From Varibaculum massiliense (lineage in GTDB: Bacteria > Actinomycetota > Actinomycetes > Actinomycetales > Actinomycetaceae), in contig NZ_FNWI01000004.1 in NCBI RefSeq assembly GCF_900106855.1, positions 2,215,304-2,279,303 on the forward strand: DNA of 64,000 nucleotides, read 5' to 3'. Shown piece after piece: positions 36,678-45,862 of this stretch; the stretch's first letter is position 1, and the number at the start of each line of letters is the position of its first letter. The position numbers were made by a program, and so were the translations under genes. A model generated the notes under the pieces. That model worked only from the letters and a program-made list of their open reading frames with translations. It was not told the DNA's origin and did no database searches.

Positions 36678-37499
36678 ATGCACGAATCGGCTATGCCCAA
36701 GCGTTCTCGCCGCGCCCAACGCGCCCGCCGGCGGCGTTTGCAGCGATTTGCGGCAATTCCGCGCGCCCTGGTGATTTTAGGGCTAGCCACAGTCACCATC
36801 ATCGCTCCGCTGACCGGATTTGTGCAGGCACAAAAACCAGGATTAATGACCGCGCATGTGCTTTCGGTAGAGGGAGCTTCTAAGAGCTGGGCGGAAAGCC
36901 CAAATAAGCTCGCCAGCGGAGACCTGGAAACTGGATTAGTTCCAGATCCGGCGGCTAATACCCGTGCGCGTATTTTGAGCGCGGATCCTCAGTGTCAGTT
37001 CTCTAACGTAGGTTCCGGCAACAAAGGTGCCGAACAGATGGACAACGAGGGCGCAATATTATTTCCTTTGGAGCGCGGAACTTTCAGGCAAACCTCTCCC
37101 TTTGGAAATCGTATTCACCCAATTTCAGGAATCCGTAAACTGCATACGGGCACTGATTTTTCCGCGCCTGCCGGCACTCCGATTCACGCTTTAACCGATG
37201 GGGAAGTAGTCTTTGTTGGATCCATAAGTGGGGGCGGAAACACTGTGCGAGTTAAACACCTCATAGAAGGAAGAGTTGTTTTTTCCCAGTACAAGCACAT
37301 GCTTCCGGGGTCTTTCGCTGTTACGGTAGGGCAAAAGGTCAAAGCGGGAGATAAGTTGGGGGCGGTAGGGTCAACCGGGAACTCTACCGGAAACCATCTG
37401 CATTTTGAAATAATGCCAGACCAGGAAGAAAACTACATAGATCCGGTACCCTGGCTAGAATCCCATCACTTTCGTTATCTAGGGCAAAAATGCAATTAG
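36678..37499 (+). CDS. M23 family metallopeptidase (LytM/peptidoglycan endopeptidase-like)
   Basis: ATG at 36678 with GGAGGA nine bases before it. An Arg-rich N-terminus (KRSRRAQRARRRRLQRF) precedes a single membrane helix (ALVILGLATVTIIAPLTGFVQA, about residues 30-52), leaving the rest outside the membrane. The C-terminal peptidase M23 domain has the zinc ligands in RKLHTGTDFSAPAGTPIHA (HxxxD) and NHLHFEI (HxH), with the GEVVFVG and GDKLGAVGSTGNSTG loops. It probably cleaves peptidoglycan cross-bridges, or activates another hydrolase. It overlaps the GDPD gene by 10 bp. Confidence 0.9.
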   Translation: MHESAMPKRSRRAQRARRRRLQRFAAIPRALVILGLATVTIIAPLTGFVQAQKPGLMTAHVLSVEGASKSWAESPNKLASGDLETGLVPDPAANTRARILSADPQCQFSNVGSGNKGAEQMDNEGAILFPLERGTFRQTSPFGNRIHPISGIRKLHTGTDFSAPAGTPIHALTDGEVVFVGSISGGGNTVRVKHLIEGRVVFSQYKHMLPGSFAVTVGQKVKAGDKLGAVGSTGNSTGNHLHFEIMPDQEENYIDPVPWLESHHFRYLGQKCN

Positions 37500-38215
37500 T
37501 TCCGCAGATAATTGCCCATCGAGGGGGCGGCGGGGAAACGGTGGAGAACACCCGGGAATCTATTATTTACGCGTCCTCGCTGAAAGTTAGCCGCTTTGAA
37601 ACGGATGTGCGCGCCCTGAAAGATGGAACCGTAGTCCTGCAACATGATGAGCAGCTGGATAATCCCTGGGGGGATTCGCGTAAAGTTGGGGAGCTTTCCT
37701 CCCGCGAATACTTCGCTCTTCGCAGTCCGCAAGGTCAGCGCCCGATATCGCTAAAAAGCGCCCTGGAAGACTTCCCCGACCTCGCCTATAACGTGGATAT
37801 TAAAGAACCTCGCGCCCTCAAAGGAGCTCTACAAGCAGTCAGTGATACGGACGCTTGGGAGCGGGTAGTTTTTTCTTCGTTTTCTACCAAGACGCTGCGC
37901 GAAGTGCGAAAACTGCACCCAGAAGCACAAACCTCCCTCTCACCACGCGAAGTGTTAAAGGCAGTTATTGCTGCTCACAGCGCAAATGTCCAGCTACTGA
38001 AAACTTCGGGAACCTTCGCCCAGGTACCCCTCAAGTGGCGGGGAATAACTATCGTTGACCGGGTGTTTGTTGCTTGGTGTCATCACCAAGGAATTCGGGT
38101 AGAGCCTTGGACTATCAATAATGAACAAGAAATGCGGGAACTAGCTCGCTTAGGTGTAGACGCGATTATGACTGACTATCCGGCACGTTTAAAAACATTG
38201 CTGGCAACGATTTAG
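37490..38215 (+). CDS. Glycerophosphodiester phosphodiesterase
   Basis: This 241-residue TIM-barrel protein has the GDPD signature IIAHRGGGGETVENTRESI (catalytic His) and FETDVRALKDGTVVLQHDEQLD (metal Glu/Asp and second His). Later family features are YNVDIKEP and the terminal VEPWTINNEQEMRELARLGVDAIMTDYPARL. It would release glycerol-3-phosphate from glycerophosphodiesters. There is no signal peptide, so it acts in the cytoplasm. The ATG lies inside the M23 gene's end. Confidence 0.92.
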   Translation: MQLVPQIIAHRGGGGETVENTRESIIYASSLKVSRFETDVRALKDGTVVLQHDEQLDNPWGDSRKVGELSSREYFALRSPQGQRPISLKSALEDFPDLAYNVDIKEPRALKGALQAVSDTDAWERVVFSSFSTKTLREVRKLHPEAQTSLSPREVLKAVIAAHSANVQLLKTSGTFAQVPLKWRGITIVDRVFVAWCHHQGIRVEPWTINNEQEMRELARLGVDAIMTDYPARLKTLLATI

Positions 38216-38242
38216 TTAGCCGCGCCCTGGTAGAGTTGAGGT

Positions 38243-38692
38243 ATGAGAATTCACGTAGCCTGCGATCACGCGGCATTTGAACTAAAAGAAGCATTGGTGG
38301 CTCATTTAAAAGAGCAAGGTCTGGAAGTAATCGATCATGGGGCTAAAGAATATGATGCCCAAGATGACTATCCCAACACCTGTATTCCTTGCGCCCAGGC
38401 CGTCTTAGCTGATGAAGGCTCCTTAGGAGTGGTACTCGGGGGATCCGGTAACGGCGAACAGATGGCCGCGAACTGTGTTAAGGGAATCCGGGCAGCCCTG
38501 GCCTGGAGTCTGGAAACCGCTAAGCTGGCACGCCAACACAATAACGCTCAGATTGTGGCAGTGGGGGCGCGGATGCATGAAACCTCCCAGGCTTTAGCCA
38601 TAATTGATGCTTTCATAGCAGAGCCGTTTTCCGGGGGAGAGCGTCATCAGCGACGTATTGATTTAATGACCCAATATGAGCAGGAAAACTAA
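38243..38692 (+). CDS. rpiB: Ribose-5-phosphate isomerase B
   Basis: A 149-residue RpiB/LacAB-family isomerase interconverting ribose-5-phosphate and ribulose-5-phosphate. It begins MRIHVACDHAAFELKEALVAHL (substrate His/Asp), then DDYPNTCIPCAQAV, the phosphate loop GVVLGGSGNGEQMAANCVKGIRAAL, and the HNNAQIVAVGARM region. The active-site general base Cys found in some members is a Ser/Gly region here (GGSGNG), as in actinobacterial RpiB. It overlaps the next gene by 17 bp. Confidence 0.93.
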   Translation: MRIHVACDHAAFELKEALVAHLKEQGLEVIDHGAKEYDAQDDYPNTCIPCAQAVLADEGSLGVVLGGSGNGEQMAANCVKGIRAALAWSLETAKLARQHNNAQIVAVGARMHETSQALAIIDAFIAEPFSGGERHQRRIDLMTQYEQEN

Positions 38693-39392
38693 TTCCCCGG
38701 TTAAACAGCTAGAAGTTCCCAGGGCGCGCCTGAACGAGGTTTACTACCCAGGGGACAACCCCGCGGAACCGCTGCTGGCAGGGGTATCTTTCACGGTTAG
38801 AGCCGGAGAGGTACTGGCAGTTATTGCCCCCGCTTCTGTCAATGCTGCTCTCGTGAACCTGATTGCTGGTCTAGATGACCCCAGTGAGGGCAGTATTGAA
38901 ATCGAGGGACAAGATTTAGGATCCATGAGTCCCCAGCAGCGTGCTTGGCTGCGACGGGAAAAGCTCGGGGTGGTGATGCCCTCGGGAAACCTGGTTGGTG
39001 ATTTAACTGTCGCCGAGAATATAGCGCTGGTTTATGAACTTTCCGGGATTAGCCACCAGCAGGCACTATCGCGCGCCGGGGTAGCTTTAGCAAATGTGCG
39101 TGCCTCTAAGATTGGTGATCACTATCCCCAACAAATAGGGATTTTCAACCAGCAAAAAGTGGCGATAACCAGAGCCGGACTGGGGGGAGCGAAACTGATA
39201 TTAGCTTTCGATCCGGAACTAGAACTAGATGCGGCAGAGGGCGAACAGATTTTGCAGCTACTGCGCAAGCAAGTGGAAAACGGTAGTTCTTGTGTGTTGT
39301 TTTCGGCTCGAGAATCTCTAGCAGACTTTGCTGACCGCTCCTTGACAATTCAATCGGCAGCGGTAGCTGCAGGGGAGCAGGATGATGACTAG
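38676..39392 (+). CDS. Degenerate ABC transporter ATPase domain, catalytic motifs lost
   Basis: This 238-residue protein aligns along its length with LolD/MacB/FtsE-type ATPases (LLAGVSFTVRAGEVLAVI, LVNLIAGLDDPSEGSIEIEGQDL, LTVAENIALVYELSG). The Walker A GxxGSGKST is replaced by APASVNAAL, the LSGGQ signature reads YPQQIGIFNQQK, and Walker B DEP is AFDPELELD with no catalytic Glu in place. It should not bind or hydrolyse ATP normally. The reading frame is open and overlaps its neighbours on both sides (rpiB and the permease, 11 bp), so it is maintained rather than decaying. It is probably a structural or regulatory partner of the permease. Confidence 0.78.
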   Translation: MSRKTNSPVKQLEVPRARLNEVYYPGDNPAEPLLAGVSFTVRAGEVLAVIAPASVNAALVNLIAGLDDPSEGSIEIEGQDLGSMSPQQRAWLRREKLGVVMPSGNLVGDLTVAENIALVYELSGISHQQALSRAGVALANVRASKIGDHYPQQIGIFNQQKVAITRAGLGGAKLILAFDPELELDAAEGEQILQLLRKQVENGSSCVLFSARESLADFADRSLTIQSAAVAAGEQDDD

Positions 39393-40671
39393 GGCCGGTT
39401 TGGTATGGAGATTGGGCTACCGGGGTCTTGTCCGAAATTCCCGCTATTCCACGCTAGCTTTTGCTCTGATTATGCTAGCAGCTTGGCAAATGACTGTAGT
39501 GACAATCTCGCAGGTAACCCGAGATCCGGTGGCGGCTTCTCCGCAAGAAGCAGTTTTCCCCGCAGCGAGCGCCGCCGTAGAGTACCGTCCCGGGCTTACT
39601 TGGCAACAAGTGGATGGTCTGGAGTTTTTAACTACCGACGGCCAGCGGCAATGGCAAATCGGGGAGGGGGCAAATCCTTTTGTTCCCGACAATGAAGATT
39701 TGCCAAAAGTTCTCGGAAAAACCCGGCAAGAACCCCTAATTTTCAGCTCCGGAAGTTTTCTGACGATTAGCTCTGAGGGCGATCGTGCGGAACTTGCGGG
39801 GCTGGCGGCAAACTGGCAGCTTCTAGATCCACTGGCAGATACGGCAGTAAAAGGAAAAAATCCGGTTAAAATCGATGAAATTTCTTTAAGCCGAAAAACC
39901 GCGAAGCAGTTGTCCGTAAAAGTGGGGGAGGAAGTCTTTGGCAGTAAAATCTGTTCCGCCAACACTTGTCTGAAGGACAGAAAGTATCGGGTGGTGGGAA
40001 TGTTTTCGGCGCCCCACAGCTCGTGGCAACAGTTCCGATTGGCGCCAAGCGCGAAAAATACTTTTCTTAAGTCTCCCGCTAGCTTGCAAAATCAAGAAAC
40101 TGTCCCGACCTGGCCATTCGCTAAACTTACCGAGCAGGAAAAGAAATTTCCTTACTTTATTTACTCCATCCAAGTATTAGCGGATACTGAAATATCTCCG
40201 GAAGAAAGGAGTAAGTTGAATGCTGCCCATTTGCGAGTTATTAACGCGGATGACCGGCCATATTGGGATTTTGAAGCGATTAGTTTTGCCCAGCGTATCT
40301 TGCTGTTCTTACCGGCAGTGGGCGTTTATCTGCTGGGATTGTTCTTGCTTAATCTGCCGGCCATGACGCGATTGATTCTTAGGCAGCGTGAGAGTTTCTG
40401 GGTCTTGCAACGTGTCGGCGCTCCCCCTCATCTGGTTTCTCAAGTTCTGGCAGCTCAAGCCATATTACTCGGTATCGGGGGCAGCCTCGCGGGAGTAATA
40501 GTTGGCTATGCTCTGCAACAAATCATTATCAGTCCCGATACTGGCGCACCGCATATCGTATTATTCTTCCTAGCTCTAGCCGCAGCCCTTGGGGTTTTGT
40601 GCTGCGTATTAGCAATGTTTAGGGCGCTAAAAAATACCCGGAGAAATCAGCCTCCCGCAAAAACTAACTAG
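39382..40671 (+). CDS. FtsX-like ABC permease
   Basis: This 429-residue membrane protein has one N-terminal helix (YSTLAFALIMLAAWQMTVVTIS), a large extracytoplasmic domain (about 45-300) and three C-terminal helices (IFLFLPAVGVYLLGLFLLNLP region; LAAQAILLGIGGSLAGVIVGYAL; IVLFFLALAAALGVLCCVLAMF). This four-helix MacB/FtsX topology suits mechanotransmission or lipoprotein extraction rather than transport. The QRESFWVLQRVGAPPHLVSQVLAAQ segment is the usual coupling-helix motif. Its ATPase partner upstream is catalytically degenerate. A terminator follows. Confidence 0.82.
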   Translation: MMTRAGLVWRLGYRGLVRNSRYSTLAFALIMLAAWQMTVVTISQVTRDPVAASPQEAVFPAASAAVEYRPGLTWQQVDGLEFLTTDGQRQWQIGEGANPFVPDNEDLPKVLGKTRQEPLIFSSGSFLTISSEGDRAELAGLAANWQLLDPLADTAVKGKNPVKIDEISLSRKTAKQLSVKVGEEVFGSKICSANTCLKDRKYRVVGMFSAPHSSWQQFRLAPSAKNTFLKSPASLQNQETVPTWPFAKLTEQEKKFPYFIYSIQVLADTEISPEERSKLNAAHLRVINADDRPYWDFEAISFAQRILLFLPAVGVYLLGLFLLNLPAMTRLILRQRESFWVLQRVGAPPHLVSQVLAAQAILLGIGGSLAGVIVGYALQQIIISPDTGAPHIVLFFLALAAALGVLCCVLAMFRALKNTRRNQPPAKTN

Positions 40672-40715
40672 AGAATAAGCCGAGCCAGACCCGGTAGCTG
40701 GCAATAGTAAAAGAG

Positions 40716-40749
40716 GGCGGGGATAGGAAACGTCCCATCCCCGCCTTTT
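40716..40749. terminator. Terminator between the permease and ackA (convergent)
   Basis: GGCGGGGAT (40716-40724) pairs with ATCCCCGCC (40737-40745), then TTTT on the plus strand; it can act for both converging genes. Confidence 0.8.
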
Positions 40750-40770
40750 AGAACGGATAAAGTTCTTTGG

Positions 40771-41961
40771 TTATAGCTTGACCAGCGAGTACACCTGTTG
40801 GGCGATTGCTAACTCTTCATTAGTGGGAACCACCAGTACCTTTACTGAAGAATCGGGGGTAGAGATGATGGCTTCCCGGGTGAAATGTTCTTTATTTACC
40901 TCTGGGTCAATTTTTACTCCCATAAAGGCAAGATCACGGCACAGCGCCGCGCGAACCCCGGGATCATTTTCACCAACTCCGGCGGTGAAAGTGAGGGCGT
41001 CCAGCCCTCCCATGACCGCCCAGTAGGCACCCACGTACTTCAATAGGCGATGCAAATAAATTTTCATCGCCATTTCGGCTTGTTCATCTCCCGCTTCGAT
41101 TAGTTTCCAGTTTTCACGCATATCGTTATGACCGGTTAGGCCTTTCATGCCGGAACGCCGGTTGAGAAGCTCATCGATTTCATCGATGCTCATCTTGCCT
41201 TCCCGATACAAGTGGAACACTACTGCCGGATCGATATCGCCGGTGCGTCCTCCCATTACTAGCCCCTCTAGGGGGGTTAATCCCATAGAGGTTTCTACCG
41301 GGTGGTGGCGGATAATCGCCGACGCTGATGCCCCGTTTCCCAGGTGCAAAACAATCTGCTTTAAATCGGCAGTCCCCAATAGGGAGCGTACGCGGTGGGC
41401 AACGTATTGGTGGGAAGTACCATGTGCACCGTAGCGCCGAATCCGGTATTTTTCGGCGACAGATCGTTTCAGGGCGTAGGTGTAGGCCTTTTCCGGGAGG
41501 TGATTGAAGAAGGCAGTATCGAACACTGCTACGTGCGGCACTTTCGGCAGGATACGTTTAGCGGCATCGATGCCTTTCAAGTGGGCAGGGTTGTGCAAGG
41601 GGGCGAGGGGGCAAAGCTCCTCAATCAGGGAATGTACGGTCTTATCGATAACGGCTGGTCCCGAAAAATAAGGACCGCCCTGCACGATGCGGTGCCCCAC
41701 TCCGACCACCTGGGAGTCTTCAAGCGCAGGACCGATGTTCTCGAAGAGTTCTTCTACAACCGCCATCCCCTCTAGGTGATCGCGAACCGGGCGTCGCATT
41801 TGATGTTCTTCGTCTTGGTAGACGTGCTTAATACGACTGCGCTCTTCGCCAATCTGCTCGACAATTCCGGAGGCTATTTCTTCTTTGCTCTCCGGGTTGA
41901 TCAGTTTGTATTTAATCGATGACGAACCGGAGTTAATCACCAAAATGGTATCGTTTTCCAT
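40771..41961 (-). CDS. ackA: Acetate kinase
   Basis: This 396-residue ASKHA-fold kinase converts acetyl phosphate and ADP to acetate and ATP. It begins TILVINSGSSSIKYKLI with the phosphate-1 loop. Other motifs are GHRIVQGGPYFSGPAVI, VFDTAFFNHLPEKAYTYAL, RYGAHGTSHQYV, LHLGNGASASAI, GLTPLEGLVMGGRTGDIDP and the Gly-rich FTAGVGEND. It follows pta by 23 bp and forms the acetate fermentation/overflow operon. Confidence 0.96.
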   Translation of the reverse strand: MENDTILVINSGSSSIKYKLINPESKEEIASGIVEQIGEERSRIKHVYQDEEHQMRRPVRDHLEGMAVVEELFENIGPALEDSQVVGVGHRIVQGGPYFSGPAVIDKTVHSLIEELCPLAPLHNPAHLKGIDAAKRILPKVPHVAVFDTAFFNHLPEKAYTYALKRSVAEKYRIRRYGAHGTSHQYVAHRVRSLLGTADLKQIVLHLGNGASASAIIRHHPVETSMGLTPLEGLVMGGRTGDIDPAVVFHLYREGKMSIDEIDELLNRRSGMKGLTGHNDMRENWKLIEAGDEQAEMAMKIYLHRLLKYVGAYWAVMGGLDALTFTAGVGENDPGVRAALCRDLAFMGVKIDPEVNKEHFTREAIISTPDSSVKVLVVPTNEELAIAQQVYSLVKL

Positions 41962-41984
41962 GTTTCCCTCCTCCTTGTAGGGGA

Positions 41985-43499
41985 TTATCCCTGCGCCTGG
42001 ATGGCAGTAATAATGATGGTATTAACAATATCTGCTACTAATGCTCCGCGCGAGAGGTCATTGACCGGTTTATTTAATCCCTGCAGAATCGGGCCGACTG
42101 CGAGTGCTCCGGCGGTGCGCTGTACCGCCTTGTAGACGCAGTTGCCAACATCGAGGTGGTTGAACACAAAAACGTTGGCTTGCCCAGCTACCGGCGAATC
42201 GGGGCGTTTGGTGGCGGCCACTTTCTGGTCAATGGCGGCGTCAAATTGCAAAGGACCATCTACCGCCAGCTCGGGGTGATTTGCTTTCACTAATTTAACG
42301 GCCTCAGCCACTTTGGTGACGGTTTCTCCGCTGCCAGATTCTCCGGTGGAATAGGAGATGAGGGCGACTTTGGGGTCAATCCCGAATTGGGTAGCGGTTT
42401 TGGCGCTAGAGGCGGCGATATCGGCTAACTGGTTACTATCAGGATTAATCGAAACCGCACAATCCGCATACAGATCCACGTGATCAGAAAACAGCATTAA
42501 GAACGCCCCGGATACGGTCGAAACTTCGGGCTTAGTCTTAATAATCTGGAGGGCGGGACGGATAGTATTTGCAGTGGTGTGACAGGCACCTGACACCATG
42601 CCGTCGGCGTCGCCGCAGGCAATCATCATAGTTCCAAAGTAAGCGGAATCTGTCAGCAGTTCCCGGGCTTTTTCGGGGGTGACTCCCTTATGGGCTCGCA
42701 ATTCGCTAAGTCGCTGACTGTAACGCTCCATCAAGGCTTCATCCCGCAGCGAAACTACCTTAGCGTCACTCAAATCGAGCTGGAGTTCCTGGGCGCGGGT
42801 CGTAACTTCGTCCTCTTCGCCTAGCAGAATGATATTCGCAGCCGACAACTGCAAAATTTGCGCCGCTGCCTGTAGTACCCGGTCATCCTCAGACTCGGGC
42901 AGCACGATAGTACGCGGGGTAGCTTTTGCTCGCTCGGTCAGGATTCCCTGATAGGCAAGCGGGGGGATTGCGACGCGCGGCGGGTTTTGCAAAATCGGGC
43001 GGAGGGGAGCGAGGTCAGCGACGGTAACCTGGGAGCCGCTTACTGTGGCTACCGGGGCATGCTCCAGGCCTACCGAAGGAGTGAACGTGGCATTAATTAA
43101 AATAGTTCCCACCGGAGTGCCGCCATGGTGGGAAGCCGTTAGCGCCATTATATGGCTGGCGCTGATAGCGGCCTCCTCGTCCATTCCAGCGGCATCAATC
43201 AATAAAATCATGGGAGCCAGTAGGTGGGCGGCGGCGCGGGAGTGCACCTCGGTGATATCTAAGCTGGCAGAGGCAGTCGCGTAAGCGCCGTCATAGAGGG
43301 CGTCCTTATTGTTAGCAAAAGCCTTTATTATTTGCTGCGCTGCTTCCTCAGATTTTAGAATCCACTCTTCGGGGGAAGGTAATCCCTTTTGGAAAACTCT
43401 CTGTATGGGGTAGTTTCCTAGCAGCTCTGCCAAGGATTTAGCAATAGTTTCGGTATTAATATCTGCCTGTAAAGGAGCTAGATAATAGGATTTTTTCAT
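41985..43499 (-). CDS. pta: Phosphate acetyltransferase (short form)
   Basis: The C-terminal 320 residues are a full PTA_PTB domain (RTIVLPESEDDRVLQAAAQI, ACGDADGMVSGACHTTANTIRPAL, ADCAVSINPDSNQLADIA, SYSTGESGSGETVTKV, DGPLQFDAAIDQKVAATKRPDSPVAGQANVFVFNHLDVGN). The enzyme interconverts acetyl-CoA and acetyl phosphate. The N-terminal 185 residues are shorter than in the ~700-residue actinobacterial Pta and lack an obvious P-loop; they may be a reduced BioD/DRTGG region. It is upstream of ackA in one operon. Confidence 0.93.
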   Translation of the reverse strand: MKKSYYLAPLQADINTETIAKSLAELLGNYPIQRVFQKGLPSPEEWILKSEEAAQQIIKAFANNKDALYDGAYATASASLDITEVHSRAAAHLLAPMILLIDAAGMDEEAAISASHIMALTASHHGGTPVGTILINATFTPSVGLEHAPVATVSGSQVTVADLAPLRPILQNPPRVAIPPLAYQGILTERAKATPRTIVLPESEDDRVLQAAAQILQLSAANIILLGEEDEVTTRAQELQLDLSDAKVVSLRDEALMERYSQRLSELRAHKGVTPEKARELLTDSAYFGTMMIACGDADGMVSGACHTTANTIRPALQIIKTKPEVSTVSGAFLMLFSDHVDLYADCAVSINPDSNQLADIAASSAKTATQFGIDPKVALISYSTGESGSGETVTKVAEAVKLVKANHPELAVDGPLQFDAAIDQKVAATKRPDSPVAGQANVFVFNHLDVGNCVYKAVQRTAGALAVGPILQGLNKPVNDLSRGALVADIVNTIIITAIQAQG

Positions 43500-43651
43500 A
43501 GGTAGCCTTCCCCCTCCGATCTTTTAAAAACTGTCCACCCCTAGACTATCAGGTCAATTGATAGCCAAATAAAAGCAAAATAACAGTTTGTGGTGATTGC
43601 TGGCGGGCGATTATTTTTTCCTGGGGCAGACTCCGGGAATGAATTCCCGGT

Positions 43652-45244
43652 ATGCTGGGATACGTGAATGAATCAAGTCCCGATTGGGTACGTCCCGTCC
43701 TGGTTTTCGATATGGGTGCACAAACCGCCCAACTGATTGCGCGGCGGGTACGAGAAGCCCATCTCTATTCTGAAATTGTTTCTCCGAAACTATCTGCCGA
43801 GCAGATTTTAGCGAGGAAACCCCTGGCATTGATTGTCTCCGGGGGACCTAATTCCGCTTATGCAGAGGGTTCTCCCCACATCGATCCGCAGCTTTTAGAC
43901 AGCGGAGTGCCGATTTTGGGAATCTGCTACGGATTCCAGATGCTAACCCAAATGTTGGGGGGCAAAGTTGCGAGTGCGGGGCGCCATGAATATGGCAAGG
44001 CGGAAGCGAAAGTCGCTACTGACTGCCCCTTGTTTGCGGACACTCCCGCCCAACAGGTGGTGTGGATGTCGCACAATGACGAGGCCAAGGCGCTGCCGGA
44101 AGGGGCAAAAGTGGTGGCCAGTTCACCGGGGGCTGAGATTGCGGCCTTCGAAATTGAGGGGCGTCCTATTTGGGGAGTGCAATGGCATCCCGAGGTGCGT
44201 CACAGTGAATACGGCAGCCAGCTAATCAAGAACTTCCTGTTTAAAGCGGCTGGTCTGGAGCCTAACTGGGATCCGCACTCTATTACAGAACACCAAATCC
44301 ACCAGATTCGTGAGCGGGTCGGAAACGCTAGAGTGATTTGTGGTTTGTCCGGGGGAGTTGACTCCTCAGTGGCGGCCGCTCTGGTACACCGGGCTGTAGG
44401 TGATCAGCTTACCTGTATTTTTGTAGACCACGGTTTGCTGCGGGCTGGCGAGCGGGAACAGGTTGAACGTGATTATGCTGCCTCTAGCGGGGTAAAAATC
44501 GTAACCATTGATGAATCTGAACGCTTCCTGAAGGCCCTCGCCGGAGTGAAAGATCCTGAACAAAAACGCAAGATTATTGGGCGGGAATTTATTCGCGCTT
44601 TTGAGGACGCCCAGCGCGCCCTAGTGAAAGAAGCCGGCGAAGCCGGAGAAGAAATAAAGTTCTTGGTGCAAGGAACTTTGTATCCGGACGTGGTGGAATC
44701 TGGTGGGGGAGAAGGCGCGGCCAACATCAAGTCTCACCACAACGTTGGGGGGCTGCCCGAAGATTTGTCTTTCGAGCTGATCGAACCGTTACGCAGTCTG
44801 TTTAAAGATGAGGTACGCGCCCTAGGAACCGAGCTAGGGCTACCGGAAAATCTGGTGTGGCGTCAACCTTTCCCCGGTCCAGGTCTCGGAGTGCGAATCC
44901 TGGGGGAGCTGACCAAAGAGAACCTAGATATTTTGCGTGCCGCTGACCTGATAGTTCGCGAAGAACTCACCGCTGCCGGCCTTGATCGCCAGATTTGGCA
45001 ATGCCCGGTAGTCCTCTTGGCAGATGTGCGCAGCGTAGGGGTACAAGGCGATGCCCGTACCTATGGGCATCCGATAGTTATTCGCCCAGTGGTTACCGAG
45101 GACGCGATGACCGCCGACTGGTTCCGATTGCCTTACGAGGTACTGGAACGGATTACTAACCGGATTACCGGGGATGTTCCCGAGATTAATCGGGTGGTGT
45201 TGGATTGCACTTCCAAGCCCCCGGGGACCATCGAGTGGGAGTAG
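43652..45244 (+). CDS. guaA: GMP synthase (glutamine-hydrolysing)
   Basis: This 530-residue enzyme aminates XMP to GMP. The N-terminal class I glutamine amidotransferase has [16 protein letters not shown] (catalytic Cys), and [12 protein letters not shown] (His-Glu). The ATP pyrophosphatase domain has [17 protein letters not shown], and the C-terminal dimerisation domain ends [26 protein letters not shown] replaces the usual DFGAQYxQLI near the N-terminus, a minor variation. A GTG at 43664 is an alternative start. The element that fills the rest of the window starts directly after this gene. Confidence 0.96.
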   Translation: MLGYVNESSPDWVRPVLVFDMGAQTAQLIARRVREAHLYSEIVSPKLSAEQILARKPLALIVSGGPNSAYAEGSPHIDPQLLDSGVPILGICYGFQMLTQMLGGKVASAGRHEYGKAEAKVATDCPLFADTPAQQVVWMSHNDEAKALPEGAKVVASSPGAEIAAFEIEGRPIWGVQWHPEVRHSEYGSQLIKNFLFKAAGLEPNWDPHSITEHQIHQIRERVGNARVICGLSGGVDSSVAAALVHRAVGDQLTCIFVDHGLLRAGEREQVERDYAASSGVKIVTIDESERFLKALAGVKDPEQKRKIIGREFIRAFEDAQRALVKEAGEAGEEIKFLVQGTLYPDVVESGGGEGAANIKSHHNVGGLPEDLSFELIEPLRSLFKDEVRALGTELGLPENLVWRQPFPGPGLGVRILGELTKENLDILRAADLIVREELTAAGLDRQIWQCPVVLLADVRSVGVQGDARTYGHPIVIRPVVTEDAMTADWFRLPYEVLERITNRITGDVPEINRVVLDCTSKPPGTIEWE

Positions 45245-45359
45245 GCTGATAGGGTTCTGACCTGCATTTTTGAGTGCCGCACTGTGCCGCTGAGTTTCGT
45301 TTCGTACGAGAGTCATGGCAAAGCCGCCAGCGATGTTGGTGAGTAAATACGATAACCGA

Positions 45360-45396
45360 GCCTCCGTTCCCGCGTTGGGACGGAGGCTTTTTCTTT
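45360..45396 (+). terminator. Intrinsic terminator downstream of guaA
   Basis: GCCTCCG (45360-45366) pairs with CGGAGGC (45381-45387), extended by TCCC/GGGA past a one-base bulge, and followed by TTTTTCTTT. Confidence 0.8.
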
Positions 45397-45401
45397 GTCG
45401 T

Positions 45402-45775
45402 TTTACTCCCTTTCACCTGCGATTTCGCAATTTACTCCCCCGTGTTTCAAGACGGCAAGGCACGGTGCGGCATTCGGAGGAACGGGAGTAAGGATTCATC
45501 CCAAGTGAGTAGACGCGCGATTTTTGTCTCCGAGAGCCAAACGGGGCCGTTTCGGGGCCTGTGAAACTCAAATCGAACTCAATAGGCTTTTCGGCGGTCT
45601 TCTCACAGCGTTTTCCCAGGTGGTTAATGGGGAGTAAAGAATCTCGCCGCCTCAATGAAAACGGGAGTAACCAGGGGAAATGCCGCGGCGTACTGCCGCG
45701 TGCCGCCGTGTAAGCCACCGCGTCATTTACTCCCCAGGTGCGCCGGAAATGCCTTGGCATGCAATGGGGAGTAAA
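45402..45775. repeat. Seven dispersed copies of TTACTCCC / GGGAGTAA, likely integrase-binding region
   Basis: Copies lie at 45402-45410, 45431-45439 and 45726-45734 (TTTACTCCC), and at 45484-45491, 45630-45638, 45663-45670 and 45767-45775 (GGGAGTAA, mostly followed by A). The 45245-45862 stretch has no convincing gene. Short repeats in both orientations at an element end near an integrase resemble arm-type binding sites of tyrosine integrases. The last codons of guaA (GGGAGTAG, 45237-45244) nearly match the same motif. Function is inferred. Confidence 0.6.
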
Positions 45776-45862
45776 AACTCAGCTTACGCAGGCCCGAGCG
45801 GCGCTCGCCGCCTGGTCCACCGTCCTGATTCGGTTGCGTTGATCGCGAAATGCGGAGAGCCG

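Noticed and set aside
45315..45491. Small frame starting MAKPPAMLVSKYDNR after guaA
   Set aside because: It runs through the terminator and the repeat copies; no ribosome site and no similarity recognised.
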